Shown here: piece after piece, positions 48,358 to 57,457 of the stretch
Layout: each line of letters opens with the position of its first letter
How positions within the stretch are numbered: position 1 is the stretch's first letter
Source of the DNA: Stigmatella aurantiaca DW4/3-1
GTDB lineage: Bacteria; Myxococcota; Myxococcia; Myxococcales; Myxococcaceae
Length of the DNA stretch: 64,000 nucleotides
Reading direction: 5' to 3'
Assembly: GCF_000165485.1 (NCBI RefSeq)
Contig: NC_014623.1
Span: 2,127,501 to 2,191,500, forward strand
The notes under the pieces: generated by a model
What the model was told of the DNA's origin: nothing
The model's input: only the letters and a program-made list of their open reading frames with translations
Database searches by the model: none
Program-made: the position numbers and the translations under genes

Positions 48358-49263
48358 ATGTTTTCCAAGCAAGGTGTGATGTCGAAGCGTTGGGGCTTCG
48401 CCGCGATGGTGTTCGTGGCCGTGGGGTGTGGGGGCGTGCCGGGAGAGGAGGAAGCCTTGACCCCGGAGCCGGAGTCCCCTCGCATGACCGCGAGCGCCCT
48501 GGTTGGGAATGGCTACACGGCTGCCTCGTGGGGGACCACGCAGGACACGACAGGCGTCGACCTCGATTCGAGCACCGACCGCACGTGCTTCCTCTCAGGG
48601 GTCGCGGGCAATCTCAGCCGGGGCGAAGAGATGGCCCTCGCAGAGGAAGCGGTCGCCTCAGTGCTCTATCGATCAGGCAACTACTGGCTCGTGGCGCACG
48701 GGGGCGCTACCGCGAACCAGGTCAACGACAAGGTGTGGCACAACACCCCGGTCATGGCCCAATCCACGTGCTTCTTGACCGCCACCAACGTGAAAAACGC
48801 AACGTGGACGAGCGATGCCACGGTCGTTCCCCCGGTCAAGATTGCCGACCTGGATCCGAGCAATCGGAGGCAGTGCTTCCTCAGCGGACTGCTGGGGGTC
48901 GACGGCGCGTGGAACAACAACAGCCGATATGCACGTGTGATGAAGAAGGCGGATGGCTGGTATGTCGAATCCAACATGACCCTGAACTACCCGCGTGCCC
49001 GGGTGATGGCCCGGTGTGTGGACTTTCCTGCCGGGACCGTGTTCTCCACGAAGACGGTGACTGCTGGCACCGGGACCCCGGTGACTGAAGCGCTCACCAC
49101 GGGGACTGGCGTCAAGGCATGCGCACTGACGGGGGTTCAGGGCGCGTTCAACCAGAACAGCTGGACCGATGGTGCCCTGCTGAACTTCCCCAGCACCGTG
49201 GACGGCAACTGGACGGCCACCGTCACGGGCGGCAAGACGGCTCATTACACCTGCGCGCGGTGA
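48358..49263 (+). CDS. Lipoprotein with three internal repeats, unknown function
   Basis: The 301-residue protein has a signal ending in the lipobox AVGC. The mature part is built of three copies of a roughly 75-residue unit opening with RTCFLSGVAGN, RQCFLSGLLGV and KACALTGVQGA. The units share paired cysteines and WY-containing strands. No known family was recognised. Similar repeat lipoproteins are common in myxobacteria. A second ATG at 48379 is an alternative start. Copies of this unit could bind a ligand repetitively. Confidence 0.75.
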   Translation: MFSKQGVMSKRWGFAAMVFVAVGCGGVPGEEEALTPEPESPRMTASALVGNGYTAASWGTTQDTTGVDLDSSTDRTCFLSGVAGNLSRGEEMALAEEAVASVLYRSGNYWLVAHGGATANQVNDKVWHNTPVMAQSTCFLTATNVKNATWTSDATVVPPVKIADLDPSNRRQCFLSGLLGVDGAWNNNSRYARVMKKADGWYVESNMTLNYPRARVMARCVDFPAGTVFSTKTVTAGTGTPVTEALTTGTGVKACALTGVQGAFNQNSWTDGALLNFPSTVDGNWTATVTGGKTAHYTCAR

Positions 49264-49517
49264 GCGCCCCTCCATCGGTCCAGCTCAACGCACGGGCGGT
49301 GCTCACGCCCTGACGAAGCAACGCTGCGATGGAGACGAACTCAGTTCTCTCCCATCGCCGTTCCAGAGGTGCTGAAGCGGGTGTGGAGGGACAGGGATCC
49401 GGAGAAGGGGCTGACGTGGCCCTGTAGGATGCTCTTTCGCTGCGTGGTATCCTGGGAACGAACAGTTCCTACCTTTAATCAGCCTGGCGTTTATGCACCA
49501 CCTCCATTCCCATCGGG

Positions 49518-50507
49518 TTGATCCGGGATGTGGCGGCTGCACTTCTCAAACGTCCTGGCGCCAAGGTGTGTGAGCCGTCAACGCAGCGACCTATCGCCGG
49601 TCTGTCCACCGAATATTGTTCGACCATTTACGTCGCTGGGGATCGTGATGCCCTCTCGTGGAGGGTGACAGAGCCCGTGAAGGGCACTCACAAGTCATGC
49701 GAAGCGAGCTTTGCCGTGAAAGATGACGACTACCCGGCTTCGCAAGTATGGGTCGTAGGGTATGTCCACAATCATCCATGCGGTGCGCCTCCGTCGCCGC
49801 TGGATCTCAGCGTCTGGCCTACGGATTCATGCAAGAGGAAGTCCGATTGGGTCACCTTGGACTTTTGCTCTCCGCCCGAAGTCTCCCGTTTTGCGCGCAC
49901 ACCCCAGTGCCGCCGTGGAGAACTGCGGCTGTTGCACGAGTCGGCATTGAGCATGTGGATTCAGGAGCGTCAGGTGTCTAAGGGATGTGTGCTTGCAGTG
50001 CTTGCAACGGTGGTCTTGGGGTGTGTGAAGCCCGCCTCTGTCTGGAAAGGACAGCTCGATTGGCCGGACGGACGTTCAGCTACGAATGTCATTCCGGCTG
50101 TGGCGGCAGGAGCTACGCTTGCGGCTGCCGCTGCCGTCCGCGAGATGGTGAGGACCAACCCATACCCAAGCCTGTTCAGGGGATGTGACAGCCCCGAGCA
50201 GGGATTGGATGTCGCTGTTTTCACGGGCCCCACCCCCGGCTTGTATTACGTCGTCCTTCATCAGCGCTTTGATCGATGTGGAGGTCCAAGTGGGCGGGTT
50301 CTTGATGGCCAGTACATCTATGCGGTGACCCCTCAGGGTGAGGTCGTTGGCGAGGCCCCGCCTCCTGCCGGAGAGGCGATAGAGCCGTTTTCAGCACCTC
50401 CTCCCACGCCGCCGCCTTCCACCCCACTGGAGCCAAGTGCCGTCCCCGAGCGTCCAGTGACCGAGGGGGTTCCCCAAGTGCCGGAGCTTGAGTTGCTGTC
50501 CCACTGA
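49518..50507 (+). CDS. JAMM-motif protein, in frame with a lipoprotein-like C-terminal half
   Basis: The open frame of 329 codons starts only at TTG 49518 (or GTG 49530), without a good ribosome site. Residues 82-96 carry a JAMM/JAB-like zinc motif: H84-N85-H86, then S93-P-L-D96 (VHNHPCGAPPSPLD). This is the metalloprotease motif of RadC/DUF4329-like and deubiquitinase-like proteins; the upstream Glu is uncertain. No signal peptide is in frame, suggesting a lost 5' end. From residue 153 a second start with its own ribosome site opens a lipoprotein-like signal (VLAVLATVVLGC). This part has a Pro-rich end and may be a separate gene (49974-50507). A sampled line is about 55% G+C, lower than neighbours. 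Confidence 0.5.
   Translation: MIRDVAAALLKRPGAKVCEPSTQRPIAGLSTEYCSTIYVAGDRDALSWRVTEPVKGTHKSCEASFAVKDDDYPASQVWVVGYVHNHPCGAPPSPLDLSVWPTDSCKRKSDWVTLDFCSPPEVSRFARTPQCRRGELRLLHESALSMWIQERQVSKGCVLAVLATVVLGCVKPASVWKGQLDWPDGRSATNVIPAVAAGATLAAAAAVREMVRTNPYPSLFRGCDSPEQGLDVAVFTGPTPGLYYVVLHQRFDRCGGPSGRVLDGQYIYAVTPQGEVVGEAPPPAGEAIEPFSAPPPTPPPSTPLEPSAVPERPVTEGVPQVPELELLSH
49963..49976 (+). promoter_or_regulatory. Ribosome site and GTG start inside the JAMM-motif frame
   Basis: AGGAG (49963-49967) is followed after six bases by GTG (49974-49976), which begins the lipoprotein-like signal MSKGCVLAVLATVVLGC. This is a better start signal than any upstream and suggests an independent 177-residue lipoprotein. 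Confidence 0.6.
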
Positions 50508-50852
50508 CGGCTGGCCGTGACGTGATTCCCGCGTCCGCATGACGCGGCGACATCGCGGGTGGGCAACCCGAAACGCCCGCTCCTGGGAGATGCTTCCGAT
50601 CAAGCCGTTCGGCCTGCCGGAGATGACGGCGTGGCGACGCCTGGAGCAGTGGACACGAGCCGGAGTGTTCGAGCAACACTTCACAGGGGATGGCCTCTCG
50701 GCGTACTTCGGGGGCCGCTGGAACTGGTCTCTCCTCAGGCGGCGGCCGAGTGTGCCCTGCGGATGCTGGAAGCCTTCAATGCCGTGCTCGTTGACGATGG
50801 TGAGTTCCCGCACGGCAAAAATGGGCCGAGATCGCACGGCAAACAACTCAGC
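50508..50852. other. 345-base region without an intact gene
   Basis: It lies between the JAMM-motif frame and the end of the opposite-strand lipoprotein gene. It contains the transposase remnant described separately; nothing else was recognised. Confidence 0.5.
50570..50846 (+). pseudogene. Remnant of an IS5-type transposase (DUF4096 region)
   Basis: One frame reads SWEMLPIKPFG, then LPEMTAWRRLEQWTRAGVFEQ. This is the recognisable 'WEMLP...GMTCWRRLRDWQEAGVWE' block of IS5-family transposase N-terminal halves. Downstream similarity fades and moves to another frame near 50750-50846. Neither a start codon context, the DDE residues nor terminal inverted repeats were found. It is a small decayed fragment. 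Confidence 0.5.
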
Positions 50853-51698
50853 TCATGGGGTGGGGTCGCAGCCGATCCGCTGTGGCCCAACGGCGAGGTC
50901 ATCGATCCACCAGTCGGTGGGAACCGAGAGGCCCTGGTAGAGGAAGACGCCGGCTTCCATCACCGTGAAGTGAGAGGCCTTTTCCTTCACCGGCGGCGTG
51001 GACGTGGGCGGATCGGAGAAGACGAACTTTTCGGGCCAGGAAAGCTCCACGCCGTTGAGCCACACGCGTGGGTCCGCGGCCTCGGGCTCACTGCCATTGG
51101 CTCCGTCGAAGAGCCATTCGAGGCAGGTCCATTCATTGAGTACCAGTGGCGTGTCCGAGACCTGCACCCACTCGGGAAAGCCCGGCGGCTCGGGAGGGTG
51201 CCAGATGGACATGTACTTCTGCTGGTAGGTGGCGACCTCGTACCAGTCGAGCGTGTCGAAGGCGCCCTCCGTCTGCCCGGGCCGTGGGTACCGGGCGTTG
51301 AAGAGCCCCGCGTGTGACATGGGGCGCTCGGGCGTCGTGTAGACGTAGGCCCGGCCCCAGAGCACGGGCCCGAACTGGGCGGGCAGGTTGAAGCGGAGGG
51401 TCTTCTTGGGGCCTCCCTGCGAGCCCTCCTTTCCGCCCACCATCTCCTTGGCGTGCAGCGCGTACCGGCCGGAATGCGCGCGCGTGGTGTCCACCCGCAA
51501 CTGGCCACTGAACTCGTCGCGATATGGAGTCCAGCCCGCTGGCAGCGTGCCTTCCTCGAAGTCCCAGCACAGCGTTCCGGAGGCCTCGCAGCCTGTGGGG
51601 GCGGGCGGGTCTACAGGGGGGCTCCCCTCGCTGTGGGCACAGGCAGCCGCGAAGGTCAGGGCACACAGCGAACTCAGCGTTGCGATTCGGGTAGGCAA
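50853..51698 (-). CDS. Lipoprotein with lectin/lyase-like beta-sandwich domain
   Basis: The 281-residue protein is best started at TTG 51698: GAGGTG lies six bases upstream. The signal sequence ends in AAAC. The mature domain opens TLCWDFEEGTLPAGW and has RAHSGRYALHAKE and WTCLEWLFDG motifs with conserved Trp residues, in the manner of concanavalin-like beta-sandwiches of polysaccharide lyases. A carbohydrate-binding or hydrolytic function is possible, but no catalytic residues were assigned. Confidence 0.7.
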   Translation of the reverse strand: MPTRIATLSSLCALTFAAACAHSEGSPPVDPPAPTGCEASGTLCWDFEEGTLPAGWTPYRDEFSGQLRVDTTRAHSGRYALHAKEMVGGKEGSQGGPKKTLRFNLPAQFGPVLWGRAYVYTTPERPMSHAGLFNARYPRPGQTEGAFDTLDWYEVATYQQKYMSIWHPPEPPGFPEWVQVSDTPLVLNEWTCLEWLFDGANGSEPEAADPRVWLNGVELSWPEKFVFSDPPTSTPPVKEKASHFTVMEAGVFLYQGLSVPTDWWIDDLAVGPQRIGCDPTP

Positions 51699-52195
51699 TT
51701 CGGTCACCTCACGGCCAAGCCTACCGTTTTCCCTGGAACAGGATACCTCGGATGGCGGCGAGGTGGAGCCGTTCAACCTGGAGAGGCCATGTGCGGTGAA
51801 CACCCACGAGAGCGCTGGGCTTTCGCCGGTTGAGATCCTCGCGGTGTTTGGTGCATTGCGTCAGGTGAAGCTTGGTCTTGAGCTGTCCTTCGCGTTCTTC
51901 TCCCTAGATTGGGCATACAAGAAAGCAAACAAGCCCAACGGAATAAGAGAGTCTGGATTGGGAACGTCCCAAGCGTTCTTTCACCGAATGCGTGAGGCAT
52001 CTAACCCGCGAGAAAGACTTGCCTTTCCTGCCTTTCAACCCCTGTCAATGGTCCGCGAGGGGTGTGGGAGGATTGCAAGCCCAGGGATGGCTCTGATTGA
52101 CTTCAAGAACCTGCCGGGGGGCGCCCAGACTGGATCGCGCTGGAGTGGAGCGGAAGAGGCCTTGGTCCCCGGGCTCTGGGATGTGAGGAGACGCG
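51699..52195. other. 497-base intergenic region
   Basis: It lies between the divergent starts of the beta-sandwich lipoprotein and the cyclase-family gene. The middle (51880-51990) is A+T-rich for this genome. It must hold both promoters, but no confident consensus was seen. One open frame crosses it, without a start signal or recognisable protein. Confidence 0.5.
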
Positions 52196-53290
52196 ATGAA
52201 CAGAGTGCTGATGGTGCTGGCTGGCCTTGGGCTGAACGCAGCGTACGCGACAGCTGCGGGTGCTCAGGAAATGGCGCAGGAGCAGCACGGTGCTGGGGTG
52301 GAGCCGTCAAGCATCCGGGTGCCCACACCTCCCTGGCCCCCGGGCGACGAGCGGGGCATGGCGAACACGCAGGGGCCCGGAACCTGGCTGCGCTGCGCCC
52401 AGTACATGAACGGCCCCAAAGTGGAGGTCTACGAGCTGTCCCATTTGCTGTCCAACTCCATCCCCATGTCGCCTTATGGGCCCAAGGTCGAGTACCAGTT
52501 CCGGCCCACCGCGGGCCTTCCGGGCACACGCCATGCTTTCAACGGCGAATCCGTTACAGGGGATCAGGGCTCCCAGGGCACACAGTTGGATTCACTGGGG
52601 CACTTCGGTTACCTGCCCGATCCGTGGAGTGGACAGGGCGCTCTGCCGTCGGACGCGGTCCGTTACTACGGCGGCTTCCGGCAGGCGGACGTCAAGCCGA
52701 CGCCCCAATCGCCGCTGCAGAAGCTGGGCTTGGACAAGATGCCGCCGATCATCACCTCCGCGGTGTTGCTGGATGCGCGCAAATACATAGGCCACGGCAG
52801 CGCCTTGAAGGCTGGCCAGCGCATCACCCCGCAGGACATCGAGGGCATGCTTCGGGCACAGGGGCTTGGCTGGCGAGGGCTGCTGCCGGGAGACGTCCTC
52901 TACATCTACACCGGTTGGGAGGAGAACTGGGCGGACCCGGCGAAGGAGTACTATCTGAAGGGGCCAGGGCTCTCTTACGAGGCGGCGAAGTACCTGACGA
53001 GCAAGGCCATCGTCCTGGTCTCGCTCGATTGTCCTTTCATCGACCCGGCTCCCGAGGGATTCGTCGAGGGCCATGGGCCTCCTCCGGCGGGCACGCCCCC
53101 CGGGCTGCCGTACGCCGTCCACCATCAGCATCTGACGCAGGCGGGCATTTACCAGATCGAGAATGCCCACCTGAAAGAGATGGCCGCGGACAAGGTGTGG
53201 CTCTCCTGCACGATGATCCTGCCGCTGCGGGTTCAGGGCGGCGCGAGTTCACCGATACGCCCGGTGGCCATCGGCACGCCGGGCCAGTAG
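52196..53290 (+). CDS. Secreted cyclase-family protein (kynurenine formamidase-like fold)
   Basis: The 364-residue protein has a signal peptide (MVLAGLGLNAAYATAAGAQ). The core has the cyclase-family metal region in variant form, GSQGTQLDSLGHFGYLP, where the usual H-x-GTH-x-D pattern reads S-x-GTQ-x-D. GLLPGDVLYIYTGWEENW and the C-terminal PYAVHHQHLTQAGIYQIEN match the family. GTQ variants occur in natural members. The likely role is hydrolysis of an amide or lactone outside the cytoplasm; the substrate is unknown. Confidence 0.85.
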   Translation: MNRVLMVLAGLGLNAAYATAAGAQEMAQEQHGAGVEPSSIRVPTPPWPPGDERGMANTQGPGTWLRCAQYMNGPKVEVYELSHLLSNSIPMSPYGPKVEYQFRPTAGLPGTRHAFNGESVTGDQGSQGTQLDSLGHFGYLPDPWSGQGALPSDAVRYYGGFRQADVKPTPQSPLQKLGLDKMPPIITSAVLLDARKYIGHGSALKAGQRITPQDIEGMLRAQGLGWRGLLPGDVLYIYTGWEENWADPAKEYYLKGPGLSYEAAKYLTSKAIVLVSLDCPFIDPAPEGFVEGHGPPPAGTPPGLPYAVHHQHLTQAGIYQIENAHLKEMAADKVWLSCTMILPLRVQGGASSPIRPVAIGTPGQ

Positions 53291-53338
53291 CCCTGCGTGA
53301 GCGGACGGGGCGCTGCCTCGCGTCCCGTTGAGGAGGCT

Positions 53339-54196
53339 TCATCCGGCACGCGATGCGGCCTCGATGAGCACGCTCATCTTGTCGGACAAGCTGCGCAGCC
53401 GGCGCAGCGCGCTCTCGGCGTCCGCATTGCCGATGCTGCTCCAGATGTCGGCCTGCGCCTTGGCCAGGCCTTCGATCGTGATCGGGTAGCTCGCGGCTTC
53501 GGCAACGGCGCCCTTCTCGTTGATGAGATAGCGGCCGTTCAAGGCAAACAGCACCTGCGCCATGCAGCACAGGGCCCGGTAGGCGCAGCCCGCGACGTGT
53601 GTCTGCTCGGCGCGCTTCGCCGCGCTCGCGGCGTTCTCGATGGCGAAGCCCACCTCCCAGCCAAAGCGGGCAATCAGTGCAGCCCTCAGCGCCTCGGGGT
53701 ACGGCCAGGTCTCGTTCTTCAATTCAGCGATGCGGCCAGACGGATCGAAGAGCGGCCGGCAGGTCGCGATCTCGCCCATCCAGATGGCCGAGCAGAAGCC
53801 GTGGGGGTGGCCCGGCTGGTAGTTCATCGAGATGCGGCCCTGCCGCGCATCGCGGATGACTTCACGCACGCGTCCGAGATCGCGGTAGAGGAGGTCGACC
53901 TTGGCGCCCTCGATGGTGAGCCACCCCCCACCGTTGATCCACGGTCCCCACTCGCCGATACGGGTCACCGTCGCTGAGGGATCCTCAACGAGGGGGGCAA
54001 CAGCCCCCTGAAGGGCTTCCACGTCGAGTGGCGCACTGGGCTCGTAGTACAGGCCGATGTCATGGTCGGAAGTCGGGCCCGCGGTGCCTCGCCCGCGCGA
54101 GCCGCCGAGAACAATCGCAGTCAAGCCTTGGACGGGCCGGAGCGCTTCGACCACACGGTCAAGCAGGGTGTCATGGTTAGCCATCCGCGAATTCAT
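53339..54196 (-). CDS. Nucleotidyltransferase-domain protein
   Basis: The 285-residue protein has the pol-beta-type nucleotidyltransferase motif GGSRGRGTAGPTSDHDIGLY with its two aspartates, followed by a helical C-terminal half with several cysteines (HVAGCAYRALCCMAQ). It resembles DUF4037/aminoglycoside-nucleotidyltransferase-like proteins. It may transfer a nucleotide to a small molecule or protein, but the acceptor is unknown. A methionine at 54184 is an alternative start. It is divergent from the reductase gene, with 74 bases between them. Confidence 0.85.
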   Translation of the reverse strand: MNSRMANHDTLLDRVVEALRPVQGLTAIVLGGSRGRGTAGPTSDHDIGLYYEPSAPLDVEALQGAVAPLVEDPSATVTRIGEWGPWINGGGWLTIEGAKVDLLYRDLGRVREVIRDARQGRISMNYQPGHPHGFCSAIWMGEIATCRPLFDPSGRIAELKNETWPYPEALRAALIARFGWEVGFAIENAASAAKRAEQTHVAGCAYRALCCMAQVLFALNGRYLINEKGAVAEAASYPITIEGLAKAQADIWSSIGNADAESALRRLRSLSDKMSVLIEAASRAG

Positions 54197-54270
54197 AGCA
54201 TCTCGATGGCCACGGTCCGGTCTATGTCCGGATTCACCTCCGCGGGGTACGCTGTCAAAGACACAAGGTC

Positions 54271-54978
54271 ATGAGGATCTGGCAGATGAATGAAGCGAAG
54301 CGGCCGTATGTGGTTTGCCACATGGTTCCCTCCGTCGATGGGCGGATCGTCACCACGAACTGGAAGCTCCCGCCCAGCGCCCTGGCCGAGTACGAGCGCA
54401 CGGCCCAGACATTCGACGCTGATGCGTGGATGATCGGCCGGATTTCGATGGAGCCCTACGCGGGGAAGGCAAGGGTTCCGTCGCGCAAGGTGCCGCACCC
54501 CATTCCGAGGACGGACTTCATCGCGCGGCGCGATGCGGAGTCCTACGCCATCGCGCTGGACCCGTCCGGCAAGCTCACCTGGAAATCGAGTTCCATCGAC
54601 GAGGAGCACGTGATCACGGTCCTCACCGAGGCGGTCTCGGACGACTACCTGGCCTTCCTTCGATCCAAGGGCGTCTCCTACCTGTTTGGCGGCAAGACGG
54701 ACTTGAACCTGAAGAAGGTGCTCGAGAAGCTCAGGAAGGAGTTCGGCATCAAGAAACTGCTCCTGGAGGGGGGAGGGAAAATCAACGGCTCCTTTCTGGA
54801 TGCGGACCTCATCGACGAACTGAGCGTGCTGGTGGCACCCATTGCGGACGGTGCCATGGGGACCCCGGCGCTCTTCGATGCAAGGGAGGGAAAGGGGCCT
54901 GCTCGCCACTTGAAGCTGGTCTCCTTCGAGAAGCGCAGAAGCGACCTGGTCTGGCTGCGCTACAAGCTGAAGCGCTGA
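54271..54978 (+). CDS. Dihydrofolate reductase/RibD C-terminal family protein
   Basis: The 235-residue protein has the RibD-type fold: VVCHMVPSVDGRI at the start, DAWMIGRISME, and LLLEGGGKINGSFLDADLIDELSV. This family includes the reductase domain of riboflavin synthesis and many free-standing NADPH reductases of unknown substrate. No deaminase domain is attached, so a direct riboflavin role is unlikely. A second in-frame ATG at 54286 has AGGA eight bases upstream and may be the real start. Confidence 0.9.
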   Translation: MRIWQMNEAKRPYVVCHMVPSVDGRIVTTNWKLPPSALAEYERTAQTFDADAWMIGRISMEPYAGKARVPSRKVPHPIPRTDFIARRDAESYAIALDPSGKLTWKSSSIDEEHVITVLTEAVSDDYLAFLRSKGVSYLFGGKTDLNLKKVLEKLRKEFGIKKLLLEGGGKINGSFLDADLIDELSVLVAPIADGAMGTPALFDAREGKGPARHLKLVSFEKRRSDLVWLRYKLKR

Positions 54979-54999
54979 CGCATCAGGCGCGGGGCCGAA

Positions 55000-55016
55000 G
55001 AGCCGCCGAGCGGCTC
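55000..55016. terminator. Hairpin between convergent genes
   Basis: GAGCCGC and GCGGCTC form a 7-bp perfect stem with a three-base loop, in the 47 bases between the convergent ends of the reductase gene and the Kelch gene. No T-run is seen, so a bidirectional terminator role is tentative. Confidence 0.4.
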
Positions 55017-55025
55017 AAGTGTGGC

Positions 55026-57335
55026 TCAGGGGGAGAAGACCTCCGCCGTCGCCAGGTATCCGCTGCCATGGATGCCCCCCGAGACGAGGACCTTGCCGTT
55101 GGGCAGCCGTGTCGCCGTGTGGTAGTTGCGAGCCGAGGACATGGAACCCGCAGCGCTCCAGGTGTTCGTGGCCGGGTCGTACACCTCTGTCGTCGCCAGG
55201 TAGCCGCCGTTCGTGCCTCCCGAGACGAGGACTTTGCCGCTGGGCAGGAGCGTCGCCGGTTGGTAACAGCGAGGAGAGGCCATGGAGCCCGCCGCGCTCC
55301 AGGTGCCCGTGGCCGGGTCGTACACCTCCGCCTTCGCCAGGTAGGAGGTTCCGCTGTGCCCCCCGGCGATGAGGACCTTGCCGTTGGGCAGCAGCGCCGC
55401 CGGATGGTACATGTGCGGAGAGGACATGGAGCCCGTCGCGCTCCAGGTGCCCGTGGCCGGGTTGTACACCTCTGCCTTCGACAGATGCCCGCCATTGATG
55501 CCCCCCGAGACGAGGACCTTGCCGTCGGGCAGGAGCGTCGCCGGGTGGTAGGCACGAGACGAGGCCATGGAGCCCGTGGTGCTCCAGGTGCCTGTGGCTG
55601 GGTCGTACACCTCCACCTTCACCGGGTAGCCACTGCCGAGGGCCCCCCCCGCGATGAGCACCTTGCCGGTAGGCAGGAGTGTCGCCGTATGCAAGTAGCG
55701 AGGAGCGGACATGGAGCCCGTGGTGCTCCAGGTGCCCGTGGCGGGGTCATACAATTCCGCTGCCGCCGGGGAACCGATGCCATTGCCGCCTCCCGCGACG
55801 AGCACCTTGCCGCTGGGCAAGAGCGTCGCCGTGTGGTGAGCGCGAACAGAGGCCATGGAGCCTGTCACGCTCCAGGTGCCTGTCACCGGGTCATACACCT
55901 CTGCCGTCGCCAGGTAGCCACTGCTGCTGCTCAGGCCCCCCGCGACAAGCACCTTGCCGCTGGGCAGGAGCGTCGCCGTGTGGTTGGCACGCGGAGAAGA
56001 CATGGCACCGGTCGGGTTCCAACCCAAGACACAGGGAGGCAATCCGGCCAGTGTGAAGCTCTGGGTCGCCGTCAAGCCAAAGGCATTGGTGACGGTGGCC
56101 ACGATGCTGGGAGGGGCGCCCGCCGAGACACAAGAAGGGGCTGTCCACACGACACGGCTGGTGGAGGCGCCGGTGGTGGGTGTGGCCAATGAGCCCGTGG
56201 TGGCGCTCCACGCGAATGACAGCGCACTGGACTGCGGGTCCAGGGCATTGACTTCAAAGACCACGGTCTGCCCCGGGGAGGTGGAAGTGGCTGACTGGTA
56301 GAAATTGGAGAAGCTCGGAGGAAAGCGAGGGGTGGAGGCGGAGGCGATGCAGAGGGCGAGGGCGCCTGTGGTCTGCCCGCCGCGGCCGTCCTGGACGGTG
56401 ACGGTGAGCCGGCAGTTGTTGCATGTGTCGGAGGGAATGGCCGAGGGAACGAAGGAGGCGGAACTGGAGGTGGCATTCGCCCAGGTTCCGGGGCAGGAGG
56501 CGGCCCACGAGTAGGTGAGGGCGTCTCCATCGGCATCCGCCGCGAGGACGAAGACGGCGGTGGACTGCCCCGCGTCCAGGCGATTGAGGCTGGAGGAGAC
56601 CTTGGAGACGGTGGGCCACAGGTTGAAGGAGATGTGGAGGGCGGCGTTGCCGGTGGCCGCTCCCGAGACGACATTGACGGTGAGGGAGATGGAGGTGGCA
56701 GTCCCCTGCGAATCCGTCACCGTGAGGGTGAGCGTCTGAATTCCCGTGGAGGAGGGAGCCGTCCAGGAGGTCGTGGCGGTGGTGGGTGCGGAGAAGATGC
56801 CGGCGGAGGCGGTCCAGGCCAGGGCAATGGTATCTCCGGGGTTGGGGTCATGAGCCGTGGCGGAAAGAGAGAGTGGGGCGCCCGTCTGGACCGAAGTGGC
56901 GGAGACGACGAGGGAGTCGATGAGGGGAGCCTCGTTGCTGTAGGGCGGAGGCGGAGAAACCTCCTGGAGGATCAGAGCGACCACCGTGGTCTGGTTGGCG
57001 GACAGCGTGACGCCGGAGGCCTCGCCCTGAAAGCTCAAGGTGCCGGAGGAGTCGAAGGCCTGGGCGAGGAAGGAGCGGTTCACGCCTGCGGGGAGGTTGC
57101 CAATGAGGCCACCCCAGGAGCCGTTGGATCTGGCCAAGCCGACAACAACGGAGGACATGCCAGAGGCGGAGACCGTCACTTCGACTCGGGTGACGTCCGA
57201 GGATGAGAGGGTCTGGGGAAGGGAGACGGCGAATTGGGCGGATCCCGTGGCGGTCTCTGGCGGCGGAATGGAATCGCAGCCAGAGAGAACCGCTAACAAC
57301 AGGGGAAGGAAGGCTGCGGGGCGGAAGGCGGTCAC
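55026..57335 (-). CDS. Kelch-repeat lipoprotein
   Basis: The 769-residue protein starts with GTG behind AGGAG and has a lipobox LSGC. The N-terminal half has Ig/PKD-like beta domains (SDTIALAWTASAGIF-type strands with paired Cys). The C-terminal third contains seven Kelch motifs of about 47 residues, each of the form GSMSSPRxYHTATLLPSGKVLVAGG and ending EVYDPATGTW. Seven blades can close a beta-propeller. Such lipoproteins are abundant in myxobacteria and are thought to be surface-binding or adhesion proteins; no catalytic function is visible. Confidence 0.92.
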   Translation of the reverse strand: MTAFRPAAFLPLLLAVLSGCDSIPPPETATGSAQFAVSLPQTLSSSDVTRVEVTVSASGMSSVVVGLARSNGSWGGLIGNLPAGVNRSFLAQAFDSSGTLSFQGEASGVTLSANQTTVVALILQEVSPPPPYSNEAPLIDSLVVSATSVQTGAPLSLSATAHDPNPGDTIALAWTASAGIFSAPTTATTSWTAPSSTGIQTLTLTVTDSQGTATSISLTVNVVSGAATGNAALHISFNLWPTVSKVSSSLNRLDAGQSTAVFVLAADADGDALTYSWAASCPGTWANATSSSASFVPSAIPSDTCNNCRLTVTVQDGRGGQTTGALALCIASASTPRFPPSFSNFYQSATSTSPGQTVVFEVNALDPQSSALSFAWSATTGSLATPTTGASTSRVVWTAPSCVSAGAPPSIVATVTNAFGLTATQSFTLAGLPPCVLGWNPTGAMSSPRANHTATLLPSGKVLVAGGLSSSSGYLATAEVYDPVTGTWSVTGSMASVRAHHTATLLPSGKVLVAGGGNGIGSPAAAELYDPATGTWSTTGSMSAPRYLHTATLLPTGKVLIAGGALGSGYPVKVEVYDPATGTWSTTGSMASSRAYHPATLLPDGKVLVSGGINGGHLSKAEVYNPATGTWSATGSMSSPHMYHPAALLPNGKVLIAGGHSGTSYLAKAEVYDPATGTWSAAGSMASPRCYQPATLLPSGKVLVSGGTNGGYLATTEVYDPATNTWSAAGSMSSARNYHTATRLPNGKVLVSGGIHGSGYLATAEVFSP
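55029..56024 (-). repeat. Seven tandem Kelch-encoding repeats, about 141-144 bp each
   Basis: The repeated DNA encodes the Kelch blades of 55026-57335. Units are alike but not identical, so the duplications are older than the discoidin pair at 47259-48032. Confidence 0.9.
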
Positions 57336-57400
57336 GCATTGCTCCTGGTGAGGTACGGGAGCAAGGCCACTCCACGACCGACAGCCATCGTAGCCGTGCG

Positions 57401-57413
57401 GTCGCAGTGCGAC
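57401..57413. promoter_or_regulatory. Odd-length palindrome upstream of the Kelch gene
   Basis: GTCGCA-G-TGCGAC is a perfect 13-base palindrome, 66 bases upstream of the Kelch gene start and close to the end of the binding-protein gene. It could be an operator; no binding protein is known. Confidence 0.3.
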
Positions 57414-57457
57414 GAATTCTCGGTTCGGTGTGGGCGTTGTCTGTGTCTGCCCAGCGG

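Noticed and set aside
51388-52195. Plus-strand open frame running into the cyclase gene region
   Set aside because: It is antisense to the beta-sandwich lipoprotein and then crosses non-coding DNA; the cyclase gene uses another frame with a signal peptide at 52196.
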